Of a stretch of DNA of 64,000 bases, positions 1 to 9,739 are shown in pieces (position 1 is the first letter of the stretch; every line of letters begins with the position of its first letter). The stretch covers positions 1 through 64,000 of the forward strand of contig JASAMV010000158.1 of assembly GCA_030248065.1 (NCBI GenBank). The letters are read 5' to 3'. Under the pieces are notes generated by a model. The model searched no databases and was not told the origin of the DNA. It saw only the letters and a program-made list of their open reading frames with translations. The position numbers and the translations under genes are program-made. This DNA comes from Rhynchonema sp. JSB1_4 (Eukaryota > Nematoda > Chromadorea > Monhysterida > Xyalidae).

Positions 1-1
1 T

Positions 2-2398
2 ACTGCAAGCTCCCCTACCGAACGAGGTATGTTGGCCGATGAAAGCGGCAACAAAATCCCGAACGACTGGACTCCCAATACTATTGTGGAGAATTTCGTT
101 CAAAACAAAGTCGGAAGTGGAGAGCCAGACAAAAACATCCCTGACCCATATGATGGATGTCGAAACAAACTGTCCAAACCAGAAGACTGGAAGGACTTGG
201 ACACCATCCAGGGTATTGTGGCGATGTTGGCGAAGGTTCGAAGCGTGAAACCGCGCGAGCAACCGATGCCCGATACAGTGAACACGACGGCGTTGATGGC
301 AGCTGCGCATCATCGCCGCTCGCGATTTCTCAAAATACAAGAAGGCAAATGTCGCAATATTTTGGCTGACGCAACAGCAACAAAAGTGCTGCGAAGTACA
401 ATTCTATGGCCCCATGGACGACAGATTCATCTGATGATGTCAGCGTTCATCCGAAGCGGCATTGCTGCCCAGGATGCTACGCCCTTGGGGTTGGAATTGC
501 ATTTCGACAGGCTCAGCAAATTCTATCTGGACCGCACGTTGTCGGAACGGGAAGGCCCATTTCTGCCGGACTTCGAAGCAGAGGTCCTCAACAAGCTGTT
601 TGAGCTGTTGGGTAATGGCAAGACTGAAAGCCTGTTCTCCCGCAAAAGCAACCGACAATTGTTGGCGGTGATCACAGATCCAGAATCGGCAGCCAAGCCG
701 ATCGAATACGCTCGAAACGCAAATGCAAACATAGACATGGCTGGCGGTGACGAGGTTTGTACTTTGAGCGCAGTGTTGCCGAAAGGCTACTCGTTCTGGT
801 ACCCGAACGGACAGAATGCTGTCATTCGTGGTCAGTTCACCTTATTCACCGAACATGCGCATGTGTCAGAATGGCTGGATCCGAAATCCGAATACCAAAA
901 GGGTTTGCATCGGTACCCCTACTGGCACAACCCGCATACAGCCGTCGAATTTGCAACAATGCCGTTAGCAAAGGTGATTGGAAAGTCAATGCCGACGACG
1001 TTGGAAATGGGCCCCTGGAGGTCCACTGAAACCATTAAACCTACTCAACCGGGAGTTGACGTTGAGCAGTGGTATTGGTGGTGTGACCATTTGTTCCAGG
1101 CGGGCTTCCAAGCCAAGCAAGGCAATGACAAATGCCCACCGCTAATTGGCATGGCTGCATTCAAGAGGCTCATAGAACCTCAAACAGATTCACTGTCGAT
1201 GTACGAGGCGTTACAACGCCATTACAAAATTACGACTCGAAAGCCAGGTGACGTCACGAACGTCTGGTGTCTGAATGGTCTCGCTGAGGTACCGTTGACG
1301 GAGGCACTAGAGGTGCTGGAATGCGGCAATGTGTACACCCCTGGTGTCATTGCGCTCCACTTCGACTACGTGTACCCTCGTGACCAATCGTTCAAAACAC
1401 CAGTGGTCGGGGGCGATGTTCGGTTCGCACCCAGGGGTGGCGAATATAAACAGCAACATCGGTACCCGGTACGCATGTACATGACGAATGGTGTGCATAA
1501 TGCATACATCGATCTGTACACGGTTTGGTCTGAGAACTTCACATCGATTGGCACCAAACGGTGCGGTGAAATCCTTGCGGACTTTCTCAGCAAACCGACA
1601 TGCATGTTCCTGATGTACGAAATGGCGTTCGAGACGAAAAAGGCATTGATCGAAACATACAACAAACCGGGACAGAAAAGTCCGGTAAATACAAGCGACA
1701 TGCATCTTTACGACATGCGAGGTCTATTGCAACGAGCCAGAATCCGAAGCACGTTTGACAGAAGTCGCAAGGCAGACAAGCCAGTCGATCACGTCAGCGA
1801 CAGTACCTATCCAATAGGTCCGGACGTGCTGACCGGGTTGCTCGGCCGACCTGTCAATGTGCTGGTACCCCAAGGAGATGCACAAGGCGACACCTTTATG
1901 ATTCATCCAAGTTGGGATGACGAGGTGATCGACAAGGGACACCCAGTGTTCCCGCAACTCCTCGGAGGCCTGACTCAGGTCGTGAGTACCTACGATCTGG
2001 CGTTCCTATTGACGAATACTACAACGATGGGCTATGGTCGTTTCCACTGGGATTCACCGTATGAGGTGCTGCGTACGGCGGGTGATGTCGCCTACGGTCC
2101 AACTCCGTACGCGCAATCCCCCCCCTTTGTGAACTTCACAGTTGCCCCCACCACACCACCATACCCTGCGATTGCAACGGCTCGTCGAAATAACACCCCC
2201 CCCCCCCCTCCCCTGGTTTCCTTTGCCCCTTCCCCTCAATTTGGTGGTGGTGTCATCGTGGACGACCACCCAGACAAGTCAATGGGAAAAACAAAAGGCA
2301 TACCGCGAGTTTTGTATCTACAACGCACACTTGGCTGCAACACGGTTGCGCCACAATTTGTGTTGCATGTACATGGACTCGCGCGGCAGCCAGAATAA
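2..2398 (+). CDS. Unrecognised retroelement-like ORF A (5' partial)
   Basis: This long frame is open from the left window edge, with no in-frame stop before the first ATG at 29, so the true start probably lies outside the window. It gives at least 789 residues with normal globular composition, followed by a Pro-rich tail after about residue 700. I see no reverse transcriptase YxDD box, no DDE integrase, no aspartic protease DTG and no CCHC knuckle. A short stretch near residue 540 (ADFLSKP) looks superficially like the end of a copia RNase H, but the residues around it do not fit. The frame overlaps ORF B by about 257 bases after a 13-base C run at 2196-2208. Protein-like sequence continues in the +1 frame there, so A and B may be one polypeptide joined by frameshift or broken by a homopolymer error. 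Its place just before a probable LTR suggests a gag-like or accessory retroelement product. Confidence 0.6.
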   Translation, partial: TASSPTERGMLADESGNKIPNDWTPNTIVENFVQNKVGSGEPDKNIPDPYDGCRNKLSKPEDWKDLDTIQGIVAMLAKVRSVKPREQPMPDTVNTTALMAAAHHRRSRFLKIQEGKCRNILADATATKVLRSTILWPHGRQIHLMMSAFIRSGIAAQDATPLGLELHFDRLSKFYLDRTLSEREGPFLPDFEAEVLNKLFELLGNGKTESLFSRKSNRQLLAVITDPESAAKPIEYARNANANIDMAGGDEVCTLSAVLPKGYSFWYPNGQNAVIRGQFTLFTEHAHVSEWLDPKSEYQKGLHRYPYWHNPHTAVEFATMPLAKVIGKSMPTTLEMGPWRSTETIKPTQPGVDVEQWYWWCDHLFQAGFQAKQGNDKCPPLIGMAAFKRLIEPQTDSLSMYEALQRHYKITTRKPGDVTNVWCLNGLAEVPLTEALEVLECGNVYTPGVIALHFDYVYPRDQSFKTPVVGGDVRFAPRGGEYKQQHRYPVRMYMTNGVHNAYIDLYTVWSENFTSIGTKRCGEILADFLSKPTCMFLMYEMAFETKKALIETYNKPGQKSPVNTSDMHLYDMRGLLQRARIRSTFDRSRKADKPVDHVSDSTYPIGPDVLTGLLGRPVNVLVPQGDAQGDTFMIHPSWDDEVIDKGHPVFPQLLGGLTQVVSTYDLAFLLTNTTTMGYGRFHWDSPYEVLRTAGDVAYGPTPYAQSPPFVNFTVAPTTPPYPAIATARRNNTPPPPPLVSFAPSPQFGGGVIVDDHPDKSMGKTKGIPRVLYLQRTLGCNTVAPQFVLHVHGLARQPE

Positions 2399-5300
2399 AA
2401 AGTACCCATCGCCGAAAGTGTTGTTGACCATCGAATCCATCGTGCAGACGTTTATTCTGCGAGCCTACCAGTCAACGGTTGGTTCGATGTATACAGACGC
2501 GTCTTCGCGAACGGTTCTGACGCTGGTGAAGCAGGTCTGGGATAACATGGACCCGGCCGATGCGACACCGTGGATGCAACCGTCGGATAAAGTCGATTGG
2601 GTCAAACATAATGCAACGATTGGCTCGACAAATTGCGGTTCAACGCCTGATGGTTACCTGGAGGCGCCGACGTGCTATGACACACCATTGTTCAGCACGA
2701 AGTGTTTCCAGGACTACCATAGGGTGGAGCGCGAGAATGCCGAAGCCATCACAGCTGCCGAAAATGCCGACGATCCAGAGAAGGCACGCAACACAACGAA
2801 GGGTGTTGGCGAGCCACTACAATACGAAGAAGCACAGGTTGAAATGCCAATGGACGAGTTGGAGCTCATCCAACAACATGTCGTGACCAGGAGCAACTTG
2901 GGTGCCAGTTTTCTGCTGGGCGATTTTCGGGATACCCTGAAAATGTGTTTTCATGTTTCGGAAAACCAGAAACAAACACGTATCGCTACAGTGGACACTG
3001 AACTCCTGAGTGGCTGGAGCTCTTTGGTGCCGGACTTGTCCAACTCATCGGGTTTCCTAACGGAAATCCCGAAGGAGGACTTTTTCAACCCAAAGATGGA
3101 CGACAGCCAATGTCAATGGGATGACCCGAAGTTCACCGAAATGGTGTCGAGGGCAATCCCGTGGTCAAACGAACAATTGGCACAACCAATCTGTATAGTG
3201 GGAATTACGGCAAAGGACGCAGTGAGCGCGCTGATGTGGATGTTGATCATCCGATCCAAACACATGATAATGCGCTACGGTCAATACTCGCAACAGGACC
3301 CGGACACAGAGCAATTGCCTGTTGTGCCGCTACTGCGTGCGATCAAGAATCTCAACGACCAGTGTTTTGCGACACTGAAGTACACCACGTTCCGATTCTT
3401 GAATCCGTTCACTGCCAAGCCACCAGTGTATGGCACAGCTGCAGCTAAACCGTTGCGCTGGGTGTTGGACAAATTCCAATACAAATGCCAATCACTGGAC
3501 ATTTTGCCGCTGTACATCGAATCGAGACGTCAAATGTACCTATACTGCGAAGAAGGAGTGTACACAAACCTCGAGCTCGAAAATGTCGACGTGGTGGATG
3601 CTGAAATCGACAATTACTGCGAGTCGAAAGAACAAAGGATAGAAGGGGCAGTGAGTGTCGTGGGAACGATCATGAAACACATGACCGCTTCCGCAGCCGA
3701 GTTGCCAAGTCAACTCGTGCCGGTAACGGCAGCTCAGAGCTCGCTGATGCCTTGGCAGCGTCCACCAAGCGAGCCGAACAGTTACCAAAGGCCGTTCGAA
3801 ATACCCATCCGAAAGACTTCTGGGCACAGCTCGGATTCTGACGATGGTGGTGACAAACGGCCGAGGAAACCGAAGAAAAAGTCGAAATCGGCAGCTGAGT
3901 CAGCACCAGAACCCGGACAGAGTGGTGAATCCACACGGGGCAATGCGAAGACTCGCCGCCGATTCGCACAGAAACAAAGACAACGAGAACGACGAAGAGG
4001 CAAGTCGGTTGGTGGCAAGCAGTCACAGGAGGAAGAAGGTGATAGTGGCACGGATGCTGGCGCAAGGGACGTCATTCCCGTCATTTTGCCACCGCCACCT
4101 CCTCCCCCAAAGCGATTGCAACAACAACAACAAAAAACGGTTCAACTTCCCAATACTGAACCGACTACGTCAGACAAATCGGCGAAACAGCAACAGCAGC
4201 CGAGGGATACGTCTCACAGACCAGATGAACCTCAGGCTCAGAGTGCTCAGCCGAAGTCACACGAAACAGCAGTGATGACAGGCCTCCCAGAAGGCTTCAC
4301 AGTACCTCACAGCTGGTATCGTGGACATGGTAGTCGTGTCCGAGGTCGTGGCGAGTTTACTCGTGGCGGCTACTATCGTCGTGGTGGACGAGAACCGTCC
4401 CGCTACGGTACGTCGGACAGGACACCGTCTGGCGAACGATCAGATGCAAGACCGGGACCGAGCGGATCGAGCACGGGAACCCCAGCCAGTGGAGCCTCGT
4501 CACATACAAGGTCCACCAGCGGGATAAAACGTGATCGACAAGGCTCGGACCAGGGTTCCACACCACCGCCACCTGAAAAACGACAGAAAGGGGAAGGCGA
4601 ATACATGTTCCCGTTCTGGCTTACACACAACAAGAATCCGCATAGGGTTCCCAAATCTGAACATACACGTCGCTTGCAAGAATGGCGTGAAACGCCATGG
4701 CGGTCGCAAGAAGCCGTCGAGGCCATCCAGAAAAATCCTATGATCCCTCGGGAACAATGGGATGCCGGCCCGGACTTCGTGACCTTGCAAGCAATTCAAG
4801 ATCCAGTGGGTGCACAGGCTAAAATGCGACCCACGTTCGCCGAAGTACAACCACGGACGTTCCCACCAGGAACAACTTTCCCGCGTGGTCGAAGTTCACG
4901 TCCGGACGACCAGCAGCAGCTGGAATACGCCCTCAAAAGATACAAGGACCAGTATATGATTGCCGGAGGCCAGTTCGCCACGCTAGTCATTCGTGATCTA
5001 GCGATGCGCATGCTGGAAAATCCACTCGGTTTTGCACACGAAGCTGCGTGTCAGGGAAACGTCACACCGGTCCGTTGCTTATATGCGTTGAGTGCCTATT
5101 TTGGATCAGCAAACTTCCCTACGGACCATGCTGGTCTATCGTCCCTGGGCTTCATTGGCACGGGCTCCATCATGGAGAACACAATGAGCTCATTGGCGGC
5201 GCTAAAGGCCGACGTAGAGACGTATGGAAACTCAATGGTACCACTGATGCCGAACTGTCCGATTCACCTTGGTGACCAATGCACGCTGAAAGGTTGGACA

Positions 5301-6077
5301 CCCTCGCAAATGCTGCATTACTATACAAATGTAGCAAAGGAACAGGCGTACCCATCGCGCACCGCTCAGGAGTCCGCGATTGAGGTTGCCACCACGTTGC
5401 CGAATAGACCTGCCGTCACCTCACCCGGGGTGCAGAGGCAGCAGTCTTCCTTCGACATGTTGGCTGTGTTCCGCGAGAAACAAGGTATGATGATGGACCA
5501 AAGCGAGACATCAGCGCAGGGTTCGAGACTGGCACTACCAGTCCAACACCCCGTGCAGGTGGTACAACGTCCACAAAAGCCGACATCATTGGGTTCCGCA
5601 ACGTCTGAGTCATCGGTACCCCCAACAACACCGACACCGCCAGGTGCAGGTGTGGGAGTAGCCCCGACAGCGACAGCGACCGGCATGCTAGCCACGCAAC
5701 CCACACAGATGGTTGCGAACGCAGGCATGACAGTGAAATCGACAATGACACCGCACGACCAAGTGAGTCAGGAGGAAGCAGAAAACTTTGCACGGTACAA
5801 AGAATGGTTCTTCCAACTGCATGGTTGTGCGCCGACCCGTGAACACTTTGATCACGATTCTGCTCTGATCAGACAGTTTGGCGGCGGCTTCCAAGGTGCG
5901 CAACAACCGACAGGTGGCGTGCAACAGGTGCAGCAACCAAGTCAGGTGCCCACTCAGGCAACCGCTGGTTACTACCCGTACGCGCACCAACAACCACAAG
6001 CAGCGGCGCAGCTCAATCTGCAACCGCCTGCACATCCAACTGGTCCTCATCCTTCCCAGTCACCGTATCATCAGTAG
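2142..6077 (+). CDS. Unrecognised retroelement-like ORF B, low-complexity RGG/basic/Pro-Gln-rich
   Basis: This is a 1311-codon frame. The first ~50 codons are probably a shadow of ORF A, and convincing sequence starts near 2285. Features along the protein: a globular part (about residues 50-520); a strongly basic stretch with KKKSK and RRRFAQKQRQRERRRG (about 580-640); Pro and Gln runs; an RGRG/RGG-rich patch (about 725-760) of the kind that binds RNA; a second globular part (about 820-1060); and a long Pro/Gln/Thr-rich C-terminus. No polymerase, integrase, protease or zinc knuckle was seen. Nucleic-acid binding is plausible from the basic and RGG segments, as in a gag nucleocapsid, but this is inference. 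The stop at 6077 is followed by about 360 bp of non-coding DNA and a polypurine tract plus LTR-like sequence. Confidence 0.6.
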   Translation: MPPPHHHTLRLQRLVEITPPPPLPWFPLPLPLNLVVVSSWTTTQTSQWEKQKAYREFCIYNAHLAATRLRHNLCCMYMDSRGSQNKKYPSPKVLLTIESIVQTFILRAYQSTVGSMYTDASSRTVLTLVKQVWDNMDPADATPWMQPSDKVDWVKHNATIGSTNCGSTPDGYLEAPTCYDTPLFSTKCFQDYHRVERENAEAITAAENADDPEKARNTTKGVGEPLQYEEAQVEMPMDELELIQQHVVTRSNLGASFLLGDFRDTLKMCFHVSENQKQTRIATVDTELLSGWSSLVPDLSNSSGFLTEIPKEDFFNPKMDDSQCQWDDPKFTEMVSRAIPWSNEQLAQPICIVGITAKDAVSALMWMLIIRSKHMIMRYGQYSQQDPDTEQLPVVPLLRAIKNLNDQCFATLKYTTFRFLNPFTAKPPVYGTAAAKPLRWVLDKFQYKCQSLDILPLYIESRRQMYLYCEEGVYTNLELENVDVVDAEIDNYCESKEQRIEGAVSVVGTIMKHMTASAAELPSQLVPVTAAQSSLMPWQRPPSEPNSYQRPFEIPIRKTSGHSSDSDDGGDKRPRKPKKKSKSAAESAPEPGQSGESTRGNAKTRRRFAQKQRQRERRRGKSVGGKQSQEEEGDSGTDAGARDVIPVILPPPPPPPKRLQQQQQKTVQLPNTEPTTSDKSAKQQQQPRDTSHRPDEPQAQSAQPKSHETAVMTGLPEGFTVPHSWYRGHGSRVRGRGEFTRGGYYRRGGREPSRYGTSDRTPSGERSDARPGPSGSSTGTPASGASSHTRSTSGIKRDRQGSDQGSTPPPPEKRQKGEGEYMFPFWLTHNKNPHRVPKSEHTRRLQEWRETPWRSQEAVEAIQKNPMIPREQWDAGPDFVTLQAIQDPVGAQAKMRPTFAEVQPRTFPPGTTFPRGRSSRPDDQQQLEYALKRYKDQYMIAGGQFATLVIRDLAMRMLENPLGFAHEAACQGNVTPVRCLYALSAYFGSANFPTDHAGLSSLGFIGTGSIMENTMSSLAALKADVETYGNSMVPLMPNCPIHLGDQCTLKGWTPSQMLHYYTNVAKEQAYPSRTAQESAIEVATTLPNRPAVTSPGVQRQQSSFDMLAVFREKQGMMMDQSETSAQGSRLALPVQHPVQVVQRPQKPTSLGSATSESSVPPTTPTPPGAGVGVAPTATATGMLATQPTQMVANAGMTVKSTMTPHDQVSQEEAENFARYKEWFFQLHGCAPTREHFDHDSALIRQFGGGFQGAQQPTGGVQQVQQPSQVPTQATAGYYPYAHQQPQAAAQLNLQPPAHPTGPHPSQSPYHQ

Positions 6078-6425
6078 GCTCACATAAAGTTTTCACAGAA
6101 GAAGCTGTGTGTTGCCTGTTGGTATACGAAGTAAAAGTTCAGACTCACATAAATTTGTCACCACAAATGTGTGATGTCTAAGTTTCAAGAAAGAAGACCT
6201 GGTTAACATCAACATTTTATTTTCTCTAAGTAAAAATCACCCGTTAATATCATTTTATTTGTGTGTGCTATAACTTTATTATTATTTCTTGGGCGCTTAA
6301 GGTAATAGATTAGCTCACTAATATTGTGCTAAGGACATTTTATTTTCTTTTATACTAAGATCGTCCCAAACTTTGTTAGTTTTCTATCACATTTATCCTA
6401 GAGCTGCCGGGACGTCAGCTAATTT

Positions 6426-6898
6426 AGGGGGGGATAGTGTGGGGATTCGGGAATAGCCCATTTGAATTTCCGCGCTTGATCCTGTGTCTACAGTAACCCA
6501 TTCTCTTTAATTGCATTGTCATTCTATTTCTCTTCTCTAAAATTCAAATATTTCTCTCCAACCAATCATAGTTAGGAGCCGTCCAATTATCTTATAGTAA
6601 TTAATCCGGAATGGACGAAGAAAAGAAAAAGAAATGCGATCGAGTATTTAAAGGACGGCCGAGCACTATTTCCTCAGTTCTCATTACTCATTTCCCAAAT
6701 TGCACGTGTTCGACTTTTACGTCGCTGGTTGACCCTTTTGTCAAAACAATTCGGCCACGACGTAGAACACGGGAAATGGTGCTCGCTTAGGTGCGATCAC
6801 GCCTATAGTCTTTGCTTTTCTCTCATTCTCTCGCGCCCGCTCTGTGCTTTAATATTCTTGTTATAATACAAAAAATAAATATCTCCCCTCCACTTTCA
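6426..6898 (+). mobile_element. Polypurine tract and probable 3' LTR of a retroelement
   Basis: A purine tract (AGGGGGGGATA, 6426-6436) directly precedes TGTGGGG at 6438. The following segment has the order expected of an LTR: a TATA-like TATTTAAA at 6645-6652, a downstream leader, an AATAAA signal at 6874-6879, and a possible CA end at 6897-6898. That would give an LTR of about 461 bp with TG...CA termini. The 5' LTR is not in the window, so the pair cannot be compared and no target duplication can be tested. This is inference from architecture rather than from a matched repeat. Confidence 0.55.
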
Positions 6899-7211
6899 CC
6901 TTTTACCAAACCCAACCCCCCAATTATAAAAAAAAAAAAAAAACAAATAATTTAACCTCCCAAACACAAACCTCCCCCCCCCCCCCTCCGGCCCAGGGCC
7001 GTACCGGAAACCAGGAGCCCCTGCCCCGTTGCGGGGGGACCCCCCCACCCCGACACACAAAAAAGACCACGGGGGGGGGGGCACACAAAAAGAACCAGAT
7101 TTTTCCCCCCTCCCCCCCACCACCACACCACCCACTCCCCTCCACCCCAACAAAAAAAAAAACACCCCACCACAAAAACCCCCCATCCCCCCCCTAGTCC
7201 AAACTCGCTCA
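6899..7211. repeat. C/G/A homopolymer low-complexity DNA
   Basis: The stretch is mostly runs of C, G and A (for example 13-14 C near 6973 and 11 G near 7070) with little other information. Frames of 80-117 codons here on both strands are composition artefacts. Homopolymer length in this stretch is likely unreliable in the assembly. Confidence 0.7.
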
Positions 7212-7460
7212 GTACAGGCAATCCACCAGCTCATGGATTCCATACACGCAGCTGCACGCTATATTACTGCCGTCAATGAATGGATGTATTCTCTACAGTT
7301 ATCCGTTGAAACACATCCAAAAATTTTGCGACAGTGCAGAAAAGTGTTATGTCAAGCAGTAAATGAAAACCGGATAAATTAAAAATCGATCATCAAAGCA
7401 TGACACTCGGTCAGTGTACATTTTGTTCAGAAAATGGCGTGTGCTGCTGCATGCGCTATG

Positions 7461-7979
7461 CAGGGTTGGGCAAAAAACGTTTTTTTCAAAAAATCGTTTT
7501 TTTTTAAAAAAACGTTTTTTTTTTAAAAAAAAACGTTTTTTTTTAAAACGCCCAGATGACCAAAATATGCCCCCAGAAAAATTGGAAAACGCTCATGTTG
7601 GGAAGAAAACGTGGTCAAATGAAGTCATTCTATGTGTTCTGAGGCAAAATAAACAGGTTTCAACCCTTTTCTAGCGAGTTGCTAAGATCCCATATCAGAC
7701 CCGCATCGTGGGACCAACTTTGGCCGGGGTCATCACTGAAAGTCAAACTCCGTATATCGACGTATCTCGACAAAGTAAAAATTGGTCGAAAATTTTTTGA
7801 CAAAAATGGGACAAAAAATTGATTTTCCTTGATAATCAGGGTACTTTCCCTGAAAAATCAGGGAAAATCAAGGAAATTCAGGATTTAAAAAAAACGAAAA
7901 ACGACCCAGGCGTTTTTTTTTTAAAAAAACGTCGTTTTTTTTAAGAAAAAACGCCGTCGTTTTTTTTTGCCCAACCCTG
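7461..7979. mobile_element. hAT-type MITE with 8-bp target duplication
   Basis: The element starts CAGGGTTGGGCAAAAAA and ends with the inverse, TTTTTTTTGCCCAACCCTG. Both ends continue into long A/T runs with embedded ACG that can pair. It is flanked by perfect 8-bp direct repeats, GCGCTATG at 7453-7460 and 7980-7987. Terminal CAGGG and an 8-bp duplication are hallmarks of the hAT superfamily. There is no transposase frame in the 519 bp, so the copy is non-autonomous. A relative with the same ends lies at 56962-57656. It is inserted between the retroelement debris and the last visible GPCR exon. Confidence 0.9.
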
Positions 7980-8255
7980 GCGCTATGTGCATAAAAAGTG
8001 CTATGAGCCGATGGATTGCCTATACAGAGATCCCTGGGGGCACCCCGGTCAACATCTTGACCCACACAGATGTATGATATTTTAACTGTAAACAACCTAT
8101 ACATACATACAGTACCTAGATATAACTCGCTTTTTACTGCTGCTTCTCATTTATGACACTCTCTAAAGATAGACTAGCACATTTCCGAGATTACCTCAAT
8201 CAAACCAAACAGTGAAGGTTGCTCCACATATCCGGAGGCCGTGTGGTGCACATAC

Positions 8256-9739
8256 CGTGTTCAATTTCCTGAATATCGCAGCGTAACAAACAACAATGAT
8301 CGCAAGCGGCAGGGCAAATTGAATCAAAAGGGTCATGATGCCGTATGTTTGCCGCAATGTTTCACTGGGCCACTGCTCAATGCAGAATAGGCCACAGTAA
8401 CCCTCCACTTGTACCAGGGTCATGAAGAAAGCCATTGGACTGGACATTGACGCTGAAAATGGAAAAGCAAACGGATGAAGAAATAATGTGAAATTAAAGA
8501 AACTGATGCCAACGAACAAAAACTATAGAGAAATGACCCTTTATGTGACGCAGTGATGACCCTCAATGCGGCAAACTTTTTAGCGCTATTTTGGTCACCA
8601 ATCAATCTGACACAACCTCCCAACTGCCACTCTGATTAATATTGCTTGACATGAGCAAACTCGTGGGAACCAGTCTATTCACTAATGCAAAGCAAACCAA
8701 CCAGCCAATATCCAAATAGCGAATATGATCAAGTGAGCATTGAATCGATTGATTGGGGCTCGCGCCGGCGTCACGATGAGAATGGTGCGATCGATGGCAA
8801 TGGTGGTCAGGGTGAACATGGACACAAACGTCGACATGCCCTAAAATGTGTACTAAGTAGAATATGACTCCACGAACATGTTTCGGTTTAGGATACGGGA
8901 CTCAGATCTCAACGTCGATATGATAAAACTGTGATTGTGTGTTTGCACGAGCAGTGATGTGCTACAAATGTATAAAACGTATCACCGGCTGGTGCCTGAG
9001 TGACGTGAGCTGAAGTACCAGGTGCAATTTTAGGCTGAAAGTTGAAGTCGCGGGCGCGCGCTTGCGCACACAATTTCCCAGTACAAAAGACAGGCAGCGC
9101 ACGCGCAAAACTTAGTGTGCACGCTTGTACACCCGAAGTCACTTCGACCTTTAGCCTATACATACTTGCACTGCGTGCGTGCAGGCGACTTCAACTTTCA
9201 GCCTAGAATTGCACCCGGTACTGTCGCATTCGCACTGGTGATGACCTGGTGCAACGCGCGTCTGTGAAGGCAGGTCAACATCAACAGCAGCCTCATCCCA
9301 ATACCTGGGCAAACGGCACCAGTCGACACAATGGCGACCCGAACCACCAATTCTTAGCGAAAGCCGACACAGGCGTCACGACACCACTGAACAACGCCAC
9401 CAACGTGTCGGAGCACGACAACGACACTATGAACATGTGCCTGACACTCTGTCGCAAATTGGTGTCATGCAAAACAGTGACGATCACCAGTGAATTGCCA
9501 ATCACGGAAATGCAGATGATTATTGAATACAGCACGGCGAATGCGACACGAATGCCAGTTTGTGTTGTCAGATCGTTGAAGTGTGCATTCGCGTCAAGGC
9601 ATACGACATTTATGGTTGTCGCTGTCGTTGTCACATTTGTGAGCGACGACATTTTCTTGCTTTCTGTAGCAAACGCGAACAGATTATCCATTTTTGGAAC
9701 GGATCTTTGCTTTCGACTCTTTTTGTCGGTCTGACGCAA
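8256..9739 (-). CDS. NPY/NPF-type neuropeptide GPCR, exons for TM1-TM5 (3' part not found)
   Basis: Three minus-strand exons join in frame: 9739-9305, 8840-8702 and 8452-8256 (phases 0 and 1). The product is a class A (rhodopsin-like) receptor acting at the plasma membrane. TM1 contains GNSLV. TM2 contains SLSCSD. The first extracellular loop has NWWFGSPLC with the conserved Trp and Cys. TM3 ends AIDRT in place of DRY. TM4 has the conserved Trp (FAIWILA). Loop 2 carries YCGLFCIEQWP with the disulfide Cys. TM5 has FALPL and a Tyr near CYAAIF. The loop-2/TM5 pattern C-x-E-x-WP...R..Y...LIQFALPL is typical of NPY/NPF-like receptors. The exon 2 donor is GTTGGT, and splicing there restores TM4 exactly. 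No TM6/TM7 exon was found between 8256 and the hAT/LTR debris, so the gene is either truncated or its last exons lie left of the window. Alternative starts are at 9691 and 9655. Confidence 0.82.
9015..9221. mobile_element. Short inverted-repeat element (MITE) in GPCR intron 1
   Basis: The left end (9015-9050) reads GTACCAGGTGCAATTTTAGG and continues with CTGAAAGTTGAAGTCG. The right end (9186-9221) is its near-perfect inverse, ending GAATTGCACCCGGTAC. The 207-bp unit has about 36-bp terminal inverted repeats and no coding capacity. A similar end (GTACCGGGTGCAATTTCAGG) occurs at 36287-36306, so the family is dispersed. I could not identify a target duplication. Confidence 0.65.

Noticed and set aside
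1550..1640. Copia-type RNase H ending (ADFLSKP) in ORF A
   Set aside because: Only a few residues match; the catalytic D-E-D-D residues and the preceding reverse transcriptase are absent.
6896..7382. Overlapping Pro- or Gly-rich ORFs on both strands
   Set aside because: They arise from homopolymer C/G/A runs; all frames are open for composition reasons.
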